A stretch of 64,000 nucleotides of DNA, taken from Lumbricus rubellus. Taxonomy: Eukaryota > Annelida > Clitellata > Crassiclitellata > Lumbricidae. Positions within the stretch are counted from its first letter, which is position 1. Every line of letters begins with the position of its first letter. The DNA is taken from NCBI GenBank assembly GCA_945859605.1, contig OX243815.1:22856684-22920683 (forward strand), written 5' to 3'. This document shows, in pieces, positions 36,391 to 48,300 of the stretch. A model generated the notes under the pieces. The model searched no databases and was not told the origin of the DNA. It saw only the letters and a list, made by a program, of their open reading frames with translations. Both the position numbers and the translations under genes were made by a program.

Positions 36391-38230
36391 TGTCTTATTC
36401 ATTCATCTCTAGAATCTCTCACTTTGCTATAAACTCAGTGCAGATGTCACGTTTCAACTGCAGTGGATGATGCCATATGCTGGCTGCATCTGGTACCGTA
36501 TTTGCTTTCCGATTGCAGTCAGTTCTGCTGCTGCTGCTGCTGAAAGAGGCAGCCATCTGGTGGGTAGCGCCTGCCATCCATCCATCCATCCAGCTGTGTT
36601 TTTGTCGATCATCAATTATCCGCGGTCTTTAGCTGCTGAGCTTATTTTCCTGTCCTGCAGCTGACAAACTGAACCTGTCAGTCATGGCACTATGGCACTT
36701 CCTCCTCCTCCTACTCCATTGTCCCTGCTGCTCCCTGTGAAATCAGTGATGTCATCTGGTCGTAAATTCATGTAAGGACGGCAGTTTAGCAGCCACTGTT
36801 AATAACAGGACGTGCCTTATTTGTGTATTATAATCACATTGGCTGCTGGCCTGATGCCGTGTGTTTTGTGGCCTCGGTTGCCCCTGTTAGAATTATTTCG
36901 TTGACAGACTGTAGAATTTTGTTCTTGGTTGACTCTTGAAAGCGCTATCCGTTTGGCAGCAAATCAAGCAATACATGCAGTGTTTATAGAGAGTGCTTGA
37001 GTGCTTGATGGGATAAGATCATTCTAAATGTTTAAGAGAAAAGGTTAGATTTTTATGTTTTAGTAGCCATCTGTAATTATGAGTTGCAGAAGTTTGTTTG
37101 GTTTTTAATCAACAGATCTGTTTACAAAATGTAAAGTATTTGGTTTATAAATGTTTGAAACAGAACACTGGTCTCATTACATATCGCCAGATCATTCGTT
37201 TATTCAGTCAGTTAGTTAATAATGATGATGATAATAATGTGGTCGTGGTTGTGGTGGTAATTTACAGTGTGCACAACACATTTATAATTAGGATGTTGTA
37301 TTCATATTGACAGTTGATTGTTGTTTTGACGTGTGTACACCAGAATGGGGATATGCAATTGGTTATTAATGGATTTACTTACTTAATTACTAGCCAATTA
37401 GTTTGATCACTTTCCATTATTGCAGCATGCTTGGATAATTATTATTAGCAGCCATCATAAGCTTACAAGTTTTAAAGGCTGCTGTGTACCAATTGACAAG
37501 TTGCCTATGACTAATTTGTGACAGCTGTACATGTGGTTTTATTTATTTATTTATCTGAGGTATTTATTAAAAATGTGTGGTTTCACCGTATCTGAATCTG
37601 AGGTGCAGCAGATGTATAGTTGCTTGAGGACAAGGCAGATGGAAGTAGGGAATCTTTTCTAGTGATTTAAGCGACGATGGCTACTTGGCAGGCTCACTTT
37701 CTTTCAATGACAACATTTGGCAAATGTGCTGCATTACTTTCGTCACAGACAGATTCGTTTATTCAGTTCAGAGCTCCTGTGTTTTGTTGATTTGGATCTG
37801 TGTTTATAAATTTAGAAGATTGGTTTAATATTTGTCAATTTCAGACTTTAGGCCATATTTGTTTTTTTAGATAGGAAGAGTAGTTAAAAAACAGTTTCAC
37901 ACAGATATGGTGTGCTGAAATAAATCACAAATTTCATAGCTCGACCAGAATTTTATCGTTAGGCCAATTCAACTCTCCCATAATCGAGCTCCAAATATAC
38001 GCTGAGAATTTCTGGCTTTGTTTCTTTCAACCAATTATAAACAATTTTTTCAAAATTATGGTAATATGCCTATAAACATAAATATGTTGCATGCATTATA
38101 TAGTTTGTGAGTCTAATAAATCTGCTGTGAAAGAAATAAATGGCGATGCTGTTATATGTTGCAACATTAAAAATCATTGCTAATCAAAGAAAGATGGACA
38201 CAAAGTCCATAAACTGAAAGAAAATTTATA
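36391..38230. other. Spacer without recognised genes
   Basis: Contains only short CTG (about 36525-36542), CATC and GTG-type microsatellites. I saw no exon with family features. Confidence 0.45.
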
Positions 38231-38239
38231 TTTCTGGCA

Positions 38240-38313
38240 TTTTTCGCGTACCCCTTATCAGTGCCTGGTATACCTCCAGGGGTACGCGTACCACAGTCTG
38301 AGAACCCCTGCTA
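38240..38313 (-). repeat. hAT-like terminal fragment
   Basis: The reverse complement starts CAGGGGTTCTCAGACTGTGG and continues GTACGCGTACCCCTGGAGG, the kind of end seen in hAT elements. A partner terminus and target-site duplication were not found. Confidence 0.5.
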
Positions 38314-38861
38314 TAGAGATATGCAGATAAATATTATTATATGCAATGTACTGCAACTGGTGCCTCATGCGCAAGTTGATGCCTTAAGTGTAATCTTTAA
38401 TCATATACCTATATAGATTAGTATGTGATGATTGCTAATGGGGTGACCCTGCTCAGCGGGATCCTGGTCCCTTTTGGGTCTCCCATTGTGGCCGAATATT
38501 GTATTATTGTCAACTGTTTTGTTCATGCTTTACTGACTGTTACAATTGGCTGAAATTTTTAAAAAATTGATTGATTGATTGATTGATTGATTGATATGTT
38601 TCTACATGCATTGCATATATACATAAAAATTTGCCCTCCCCAATGAATATTTTTTTGGCATGCTATCATACTTGTGTATGTAGATTGTAGACCCATGAAT
38701 ACTTATTCACTAATTTATTTACATAAGCAGAGTTGGGTTAATTGTTCCTGACCCGGATGGAACAAGCAATGGCTTGCTTTAGTTTTTCTTTTTTAGACTC
38801 TTCCTCTTTTTTTCTGTGTGCAGTGATAATACGCACAAGTAGCCACATACAAAGAAGTCAG

Positions 38862-39165
38862 GCATGCAGAAAGGAAGACAGGCAGGCAGGCAGGCAGGCA
38901 AGTGGGCATGCAGGAAGGAATGCAGGTAGGAAGGTAAGAAGGAAGGAAGGAAGGCAAGAAGGAAGACAGGCAGGCAAGAAGGAAGACAGGCAGGCAAGTG
39001 GGCATGCAGGAAGGAAGGCAGGCAGGAGGGCAAGAAGGAAGGTAGGCAGGCAGGAAGGCAAGAAGGAAGGAAGGCAAGAAGGAAGACAGGCAGGCAAGAA
39101 GGAAGACAGGTGGGCATGCAGGAAGGAAGGCAGGCAAGAAGGAAGGAAGGCAGGCAATGATGAGG
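38862..39165. repeat. Purine-rich simple repeat (GGAAGGCAGGCA)
   Basis: About 300 bp of AAGG and CAGG units with almost no T. Open frames of about 110-166 codons exist on both strands, as expected for tetranucleotide repeats. It lies about 160 bp upstream of the first recognised ORP exon. A 15-bp repeat (TGTCCTACATGT) follows at about 39196-39235. Confidence 0.92.
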
Positions 39166-39322
39166 TTGCAATGTAGAGGACATACTGAGTGAAGGACATG
39201 TCCTACATGTTGTCCTACATGTTGTCCTACATGTTTTGATCTGTTCATTCGTAATTTGTGTGCGCGTGCGTTTGTGCATCCGATTGAAAAGACCGACGCT
39301 TGAGTTTAATTGGTTTTTTTAG

Positions 39323-42300
39323 CAATCAGCGACGACAAGGCGTCATTGTCGACTCTTCATTCAGATTCAGAGTTGGTCGGCTCTCGTCGACATATTGCTC
39401 TGCGTCCGACGTTCTCGCTAGGAAGCAACTGCTGCGGTTTCCAAGGCAACCGATCACTTCCTGCTTCGACCAGATATGATTTGCTGGGACGCGCTCGCAG
39501 CGTCACGCTGTCAGAGAACTTGCTCGTTGAAGGACGCCTGCCCTTGAGAGGAGGTGAGATCGCCTTTGTTTTGTTGCATTGTGTCAGTGTTCAGATGACT
39601 CGCATCTACTAGGATGCTCACATGTCTGTCTGATTTGATTCATCTGTGATAGTGGAAGAATGAAATTCGACAGTGGTGGCCATTTTTTAAAATAGTTGCT
39701 GAACTTGACGCTGTTTTAAAAAATCTGCCATAGTGCTTGTGGATTCTATTATGCTCATATTGAAGCTGACAGCTGTATCAATGATTGCAGCATTCATTCA
39801 TCAATTCTAGCACTCCCTATTTAAAGGAATATATTCAGAAGCACTCCCGGCCCAGTGTCGGTTAACAATTTTTGATCTATCTAGATCTTGGGATCACTTT
39901 AATCTCTATTTGTCATTTTCATATTGTGAAATATCTTAATGGTATGTGATATTCTATGTTCTCTTACGGCTACAATTATATCACTAATATCATCATAATT
40001 TTATGTCACTAAATTATTAGGCTACATTCATATAAACTAAGTTCTAGCTTTCAAAGACTCGCGTTTGGCTAGCTTAGACAGTTCTTTGCTCGCAATAGAT
40101 GAACTTGTTGTTCACTGAACATCAGGCTGGATAATGTGGATATGAATAAATAAAATCACAAATTAAGAGAACTGTCACTTTGTTCCAATTATTAATGAGC
40201 CTATTGTACCATCACATGAGTCAATGAAAGACTATCATATGCAAATGAAAGTGACAATCACAATTACCCATTTAAAAGCTATCACTCAATTAATTAGATC
40301 CAGTAGATCACAATCTCACAATTTATTAATGTAGCGTGTCAATCTGATCCAAATTAACCAATCTACTAAATCATGATTTATACGACAATAAAACGATTAT
40401 GATCATCATCACAACTGCCATGCCATGTTGGGATTTTGCCTTAAAGACATTTTGATGAAGTCTTCCATGTGACCTGATTAGTATAGATTTTAAAATAAGA
40501 TTTTCTAAGCTGTATACATATGGTTTAAACCTTTCCAAATGTTCATTGTTCTCAGTGCTAAAAGTGTTTAAAAAAGTGCCTGGACGCTCCTTAACTTTCC
40601 AAAAGAAGTGCCAGGACTCCCCATACATTTTCAGGTGTGCTGGCCAAATAAGTGGCAGGACGGCATAGAGATTTTAAATTAAGTGCTAGGACGCCGTCCA
40701 TGACCGTCCTGCCACACTTTAAGCCCTGATTGTTCTGCATGTGTGAATTGATTTCATTTTTCATTCTGTAGACAAGGACACGAAATCTTTCGGACCGTTA
40801 CATCAACCGCCAAAACAGAATCGAATGGCGCAACAGCCGACTGTCAGCATCATCAGCAGCTCTCCAAGCCCAGCGACAACAGGAGCAGCAACAACCGTTC
40901 AGCCATCACTTTCACCATCAGTATTGTTGTCCACTTCAAGTAAGCATTGTTTCAAACACTTGTCTATCCAGAATTCAGATCAGATGCAATTACACGGTCA
41001 CCCTCTTTGTCTTCTTCTCTTCCCATTGTCTTGTATGGATCAGAACATCTGGTATCTTGCCTTTTATCACTTTAATTACTAGCTGCACTTCTGCTCTTGT
41101 CATTTAAGTGTTAAGTGATAAGGACCCTTCAAAGGTGCGTAATGACCATGATAGTTCTCTCTTTTAGTTTGGTCATCTTATCGAATGAGTGCACATGCAC
41201 TGATCGAGAAGATAAAGTGGCTTTGTAGAGGGTCAGAAGTAGTCTAAAATCATGATGCTTGAAATAATATCATAACAGATAGAGCATTGTTATGCACTAT
41301 CACAGTAACGTATATATAACACCAAAAACAAGTGGAGACCTTCAAGTACCTGGGGTCGATGTTGAAGGCTTAGGGAGGATGTGAAGTGGATGTTAGAAGA
41401 GGATAAAAGCAGCCTGGCAGAAGTGGAGAGATCTGACGGGAGTGCTGTGTGACCGAAAGATCTCTGTCCAGCTCAGGGGCAAGGTGTATAAGACAATGAT
41501 AATACCGGTGCTGATTTATGGAGCAGAGGCATGGACGTTGAGGAGGAGAGAGGAGGAGCGGTTGAAGAGGACGGAGATGAAAATGCTGCGGTGGATACTG
41601 GGGGTGTCACTGCGAGACAGAAAAAGAAATGAAGACATCCGGAAGACGTTGGGAGTTACATGTATTACAAACAAGGTACGGAAGGCCAGACTAAGATGGT
41701 ATGGTCACGTGGAGAGGGCGTTGGAAGATGACAGCATCAAGAGAGTGATGAAGGAGGAGGTGGAGGGGCAACGAAGCAGAGGACGACAGAAAAGAGATGG
41801 ATGGATGCGATCAAACAGGACTTCGAACTTCTCGACCTCAGGAGGGAAGATGCGACAAACAGAGTTCTGTGGAGAAAACGGATCCCAGTGGCTGACCCCT
41901 CCCCTGCGAGGGATTAATTCCAGCCGGAAGGACAAGAAGAACAAGAAGATATGTAACACCAAATATAGTGTTCTTCAAACACCTCTATAAATAACTGCTC
42001 TAACATCTACCCTTCCCAAAGTGCGGAAGGCAGAAGATGTATGTTGAGCTGAATTAGTTGAAACACTATGTATATTTAAAGAAATACTGTGTATATTTAA
42101 AGAAACGCTGTATGTATAGATTGTATATAGTTAAAGAAACACTGCATAATTTAAAGAAGCACTATATATTCAAAGACAGAATGTTACGGCTGTCTGGTCA
42201 GGTGACTGAGCTGTGAAAAAGATGTCTCGTGATCATAAATCTGTTTCAGTAGCGACCCTAACCCTAACGCTGGACCACTGGTTGGCTTTCCTCTCTCAAA

Positions 42301-45300
42301 CAAACAAGTATTTCTCTTAGCCTGTAGAGCATAGACTATTATATTTATAGCAAGGGAGAAAACGGTTGTGTAGATGTATTGTGGTTTTACTATCAGTTCT
42401 ACACATTATAACCATTTTTAAAATATTTATTTTAGCTCAGTAATTCGCTTGTTTTCAATAGTTGAGTGCTTCTGAAAGCGGATTGACCTTTACCACTGAT
42501 CAGCGCGATTGTCTTGAGAGTCTACCATGTGTATTGTATTGTATTGTATTGTATTGTATACTAGCATTCATGTGTGGGTGAAGTCCAGTTTCATTCTGGA
42601 TGCTGGTCCAGTTTTGTTGTCAGCTTATTAAGTAATTTTCCATGTTCCATGTCTGTCAGATGCCAGTGGTCAGTTGGTCAATGTGGACGATGAAACATCG
42701 ATCTTATCAAGTGATGGAGGCCGCTTGTCCATGTCCTCATCCAACGATGCTAAGGCCAAACTTGGACTGGTACGTTTTACATGCAGTTGAATTTTATTTT
42801 TAAAAATTTATATATGTGGTTAAATTGGATTGAATGAAACAGAGGTGAATTTATTTTTATTGGGATTGAATTGAATTTTTTTAGATTTATTAGATGGTTA
42901 ATTTGGATTTAAGTTAACGCTGCATGATTATATTGTTAGATATGTGGTCAGTTAGATATTACTGGATCTAATTGGTTAAAGGTTCTATATAGGTAAGTAA
43001 AAGTAAGTAAGTAAGAATATATAAATAAGTGTTGTGGTTGTTGCTCTCGTTTGCATATTATTAGTCTTTCATTGACTGATGTCATAGTACAATAGGCTCG
43101 TTAATATATAATTGGAATAAAATGATAGTTCTCTTAATTTGTGATTTTATTTATTCATATCCAGCCTGATGTTCAGCGAACAACAAGTTCACCTATTGCG
43201 AGCAAAGAATTGTCAAAGCTAGCCAAACGCGAGTCTCTGAAAGTGAGCGCATGTCTTATAGATCCAGAATTCTTCAATTCTACATCTACTTGTGCATGTG
43301 TATTTGAAAAATACTGGGGGTATAGTAGTGGTAAGGTTGCTGGTTTTTTAGTAGATATCTGTTCTGCTTTTGGGTGTTGCAGACTGCCTTCAGTGTACAT
43401 TCGTGAACTTTTTTAACCCTTTACCCGTTCATTTTTAAATTTCAAGCCCGTTTTCAGCGGATATTCTCGGGGCAAACGGGTAAAAAATTAAGAGTGTAGT
43501 AAGTTGTTGATGTCATAGTTGTAAAAAACGTTTTTTTCCGTTTTTTATTCGCTCCCGAAAAACGTCGGTTTTTTTCCGTTTTTTATATTTCCCATCGTTT
43601 TTTATCGTTTTTTATTATTTATTTATCGTAATTATTCATTTACTTTCTCTTATTATTTTCCTTAATTTTAATTTTTTTCTGATATTCCTTATGTTTTCCG
43701 CCAACTCTCAAAAATTCAGCTAACTAAAGTCATTATTTCATTGTTTAACATCATCATTTAAGAGATAGCCTGCGTGTAGTAATTTCCTAATCAAGGTTTT
43801 CAAGGTTAAATGCGGTTTTAGATGCAGCAAAGTCAAATTATTTTTCGTTTCCGTTTCTTATCGTTTTTTGTGGTTTTTTTTTTTTCCGAAAAAAACGTCG
43901 TTTTTTACCGTTTTTTATTTTGTTTCCATCGTTTTTTTCATCTATGGTTGATGTATATTAAATTGTGCTGATGATGAATAATGAGTTTGCAGTTATTGGG
44001 AAGCTGTGAACATTTTCAAATATGGGAGATAGAGCGGATTGAGTTTAAGTGTCATTTGAAATACGGAAGTTTGGAGAATTTATGTCAATGAGTTTATTAA
44101 TTAATTATCAGTTTATTACCATACTAAATATATTATTTATTTATTTATTTTATTTATTTTATGTATTATTATGTTGCTGTGGCTGATGAAAAATTATTAC
44201 GATGCTGGTTTTCATTAGAGTCGTTCAGAAGCCAGATGCGGGTTTGATTTGTGTATACATAAGTCTATTCTAAAATTATTTGGAACTGCTAGGGCTTTAA
44301 TGACATTGTTCACAGTGTATTGTGTGTGTCAATGGTCTCTCTCCATTGAGCTTGATAAAATTGCCAGACTGGAAGATTATTTGTGTTTAAACCATGTAGA
44401 GTAGTACAAGACGTGGGGCGTGTTGGTGTAGGGGTGACGTCGGTGCCTTGGAACCGGAGGGTTCCAGGTTCGAATCCACCTCAGGCTGCTGCGATGCTCA
44501 GGCACTATGGCTTGAAACTCTGATGCAGTGTCTGCACTGTAGTCGGGAGTGGCTCTGAGTAGGGTGCTTGAGGGGACGCTATAGAAATGAATAAAGAATA
44601 ATGAATAAAGAGATGTACAGAGAAGAGTCTCTGTTGTGGAACAGCTTCTTCTGTGACACATTTGTCTGACTGGACATGTTTTCAGGTGCAGAAGAAGCAT
44701 TATCGTCACGAGAAGAAGAGAGCTGCCAAAGAGCTGCTCAGCGCGCTCAAAGACACGTCCGTCACCATCATTGCTGATTGGCTGAAGGTTCGTGGATCTC
44801 TGAAGAGCTGGACGAAGCTGTGGTGTGTGTTGAAACCTGGGCTCCTCTTACTCTACAAAAGCCACAAAACAAAAGTATGTATAATTATATATCGTTGCTA
44901 GCTAAAACCATTCTCTTTGATTGTGGTTTGGTGCTGCCAGGTCGGAAGCGCCTCTGAGGAGTTTCTCTTGAAGTGGCGCTATATAAATTCATGATTACGA
45001 TTACACTTGTCATTAGGGTATGAAAAAGAATAAATGCACTGCTGCACAGGACTGCCACCTTAGGGTACAATATCTTTAGCAAGGGACACACACACACACA
45101 CTATGCAAGTGATATTATGCAAGATGTGGCGCTGTTTTCTGACTTGACAGGTTAACGTGTGATAAAAAGATTAATTCTTTTCCGATCATCAGTTGTGCGC
45201 AACCCAGTCTGCTTTTCGTGCTGATAATCTGGTTATTGGTTTATTGTCATTCCAAACATTGGACAAACTAACTAACTGGACGTCATCGTCGGTGCCGCTT

Positions 45301-48300
45301 TATTGCCCATCTGACTGATTGCCTGACTCCAGAGCTCAGCGTGTATGCTCTCCGATAAATGCTTCCTAAAATGATCACTCTCGCGGGAGTTTTTTTGCGT
45401 TGGCCTCTGCTTCCATGCCAGGCTGTGGACGGATATTAACCATTTTGTTTTGGAACAATCTGCTGAAAATTGGAGTAATTAATTGTGTCCTGTGGAGAAA
45501 GGCAGGATGAGGAAGAGATAGATAAGTTCAATGTGCCCATTAAGTGTGAATGTGTTTGTATAAAAATCATTCATGGTGATGGATAATTATTTGGATTAAT
45601 CTATGCATAGATGGTTCTTGCTTTTTGCTCGTATAAATAAATCAGGCAAGACAAACGTCAAACAGCCAGTTAGAGAGGCAGTCAGTCAAGGAATCAGCCA
45701 GTCAGAAATGCACTTTCAATTAGCCAATGGAATCAGCCAATCAGAGAATCAGTCAGTTTGTCTATGTGTCATTTAATTAGAGTCATTCTGGCAGGCTGTC
45801 AGTAAGTAAGTAAGTCAGTCAGGCAAGAAGGACAGAAGGTGGTCAGTAAGTCTGTAGAACTTCTATATTATTCAAATTAAAATGAATCAGCTTGTAACTG
45901 GTTCTTTTGTAGTCTAGTCATTGGGTTGCCACAGTGTTGCTCAATACATGTGAAGTGCTGGAACGCCCTTCAAAGAAGGATGGCTTCTGCTTCAAGATCT
46001 TTCATCCGCTGGACCAGTCCATTTGGGCGACCAAGGTAAGAGGTTCCTTGGTTACCTATGAAATGCAATACTAATTATTCTTGTTTACAGTTAAAAGCTC
46101 AAAACTGGCATGAAGAGCTCAATATGATCTACTACATGTCAATCAAATAATGACGAATACCCAAATCTCTGCAAATCCAGGAGATGATGCCCATACCGCT
46201 TCAGCAAAAATTCTGATTTCTAATAAATATTAATGAATTTGAATGTAAAACTGCAAAGTTCTGACTGCTTACAGACACTATTGCACACAGCATACAATTT
46301 TTGTGATCGTATTAACTATGCATATACCATGGGGCTTTGGTCTCATGTCGTGTATCAACTAGTCTATACTAGTCTGCATGTGCTACCAAATTGCTTATCG
46401 GTCGGTTTGCAAAGTTAGGAACCTTTTTAATATAAAACGTATCTAATCTGAAATAATTTAATTGAATATTTTTAGGCTGAAATTTAGCACAGTTGTATGC
46501 AGCTTGCTTTAAAAACTTTCTTGACTGATATGTAACTCTGTTCATTAAGGTTATGTTATGTGCATATCTACACTGGACCATATATTTTACAACCTGCAGC
46601 ATAGCATACTCAGATGCACTCCCGACTACAGCATGGACACTGAATTGGAGTGCCATGCCGAAACGCATGAGCAATTGCGAATGAAGGACTTGATGGATTT
46701 GAAATCGCAACTTCCAGCTCTTAGGCATACCCCTAAATCACTGTGCCTCACATGTAGTGTAATAATATTAGTAATAATAATAATAATAATAAGCAGAACG
46801 ATGGTTGTGTATAATTTATGGTTTGTGTGTAGGGTCCAAAGGGTGAAAACATCGGCGCAATTACTCAGCCACTGCCGTACTCGTATCTTATATTCAGAGC
46901 GCCATCTGAAGCGGCAGGTTGGAAATGGATTTCTTAGCCATTCATGTTGACAAATCTATATCTATTGCTCAAGTCATTAGCTGCTGATGCAGACTCATGT
47001 AGTACTCTAATTCTAAAGACCTATCCAGTTGTTATTGGTCATTACAACCTCTGTGAAATTCCTTAAAGATGGTAGATGATTGGCAAGATACATACAGAGA
47101 TGTTTACATACACACACACATACATAATATTTATGCACTTATGTGCATAAATATAGGCATGTGCGTATATATATGTGCACAGCACTGCACATACAGGCAA
47201 TAGAAATGCATCTGAGATAATGTAACACGTTGTGTAAAATTTAGTGTGGCTGTGAAACTTGCAGCTTTTTCTCCATAACGTTTAGAGTTTATGAGTTTAT
47301 TGGCAACTTGCTATATACGCAACCATACAACCAATTCTTCACTGACATCAAATTACCATTCGCTAAGATCTGTCTTCCCATGTTACCCTTGGCTGACCTC
47401 ACAAATTTAAGTTCCGATGGGATGACATATGCTTCTATCAGAAAGATTTAACAAGTTCATTAAGTTTTGGTCCAATGCCCATCAAATATTTCCTAACATC
47501 TTGATGATGTCAGCTGGTTCTACAATACAACCATATGAGCATCACTCAGCATTAAGGTTACACCAGAAAGGTATAAAAGGTCTCCTGAGTGTATAGCAAG
47601 CTGCCAATACAGTTCTACCTTGCATTGGACCAGTGATCTGATCATTTAAATTTTTTACCTTCACTCAACCGTGTCACCTCCGCTCAACTATGACACCTCT
47701 CCATTCAACCATGACACCTCTCCATTCAACCATGACACCTCCATCTATTGATCTAGGCAAGTGTTGGATGGATGCGTTGGAGTTGGCGTTGCACTGCTCC
47801 AGCCTGCTGATGAGGACGATGACAAAGGAACTGCGAGATGTGAACAGCGACTCGTTGAACGCAAGTCAGAACAGCGCATCGTTTGCGTCGACATTGCGAC
47901 AGCAGCTCGATGACAGCGACTGCGAAAGGCATTTCAAACTCTGTGGTCAGTTCACTCTTTTATTTCACTCATTTAAGTTGTTTGGTTGCTGTTTCTGAAG
48001 GATTATGAAATTTTTATCTGGTCATAGTATGACCGAACCTGGGAAATCTTTAAGACAATTTTGATCGTGATGTGATTAGTATTATATATTTGCAACTTTT
48101 GTAATGCCAGTATGTGATGTGGAAGGCGATGACTGATAGCTCAAAAACATTTTTGTCCGTTAAGTTTCTTGGTTTTTCCATGACGACGACGTCGATGATG
48201 TTGTCTGTCACTGACTGGATTTGACTGTCCTTCATTTTTTCATATTGTTTCAGGTTTGGATGATGACACAAAGACTGACAAGGAAGACAGAGAGGAGGAA

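Larger units (their letters stand above)
44686..47945 (+). other. PH-domain exons of the ORP5/8 gene
   Basis: Four exons (44686-44874, 45913-46035, 46833-46917, 47757-47945) encode the pleckstrin homology domain and a preceding basic stretch. Recognisable blocks are [58 protein letters not shown] and [16 protein letters not shown]. These follow vertebrate ORP8 nearly residue for residue. In ORP5/8 this domain, with its basic flank, binds PI4P and PI(4,5)P2 at the plasma membrane. Confidence 0.95.

Noticed and set aside
36066..36470. A repeat protein with an octapeptide unit
   Set aside because: The 24-bp array opens frames on both strands; there are no flanking coding features.
38742..39279. 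Open frames of 110-166 codons on both strands
   Set aside because: Pure product of the GGAAGGCAGG simple repeat.
41442..41990. A resident protein-coding gene of 182 codons
   Set aside because: It is the C-terminal end of a non-LTR retrotransposon polymerase, with stops and frameshifts on both sides, inside an ORP intron.
42248..42270. Interstitial telomeric repeat (ACCCTAACCCTAAC)
   Set aside because: Only about two units; too short to mean anything.
44405..44480. A functional tRNA gene
   Set aside because: A and B boxes are present but the cloverleaf stems are not, and a SINE body and tail follow.
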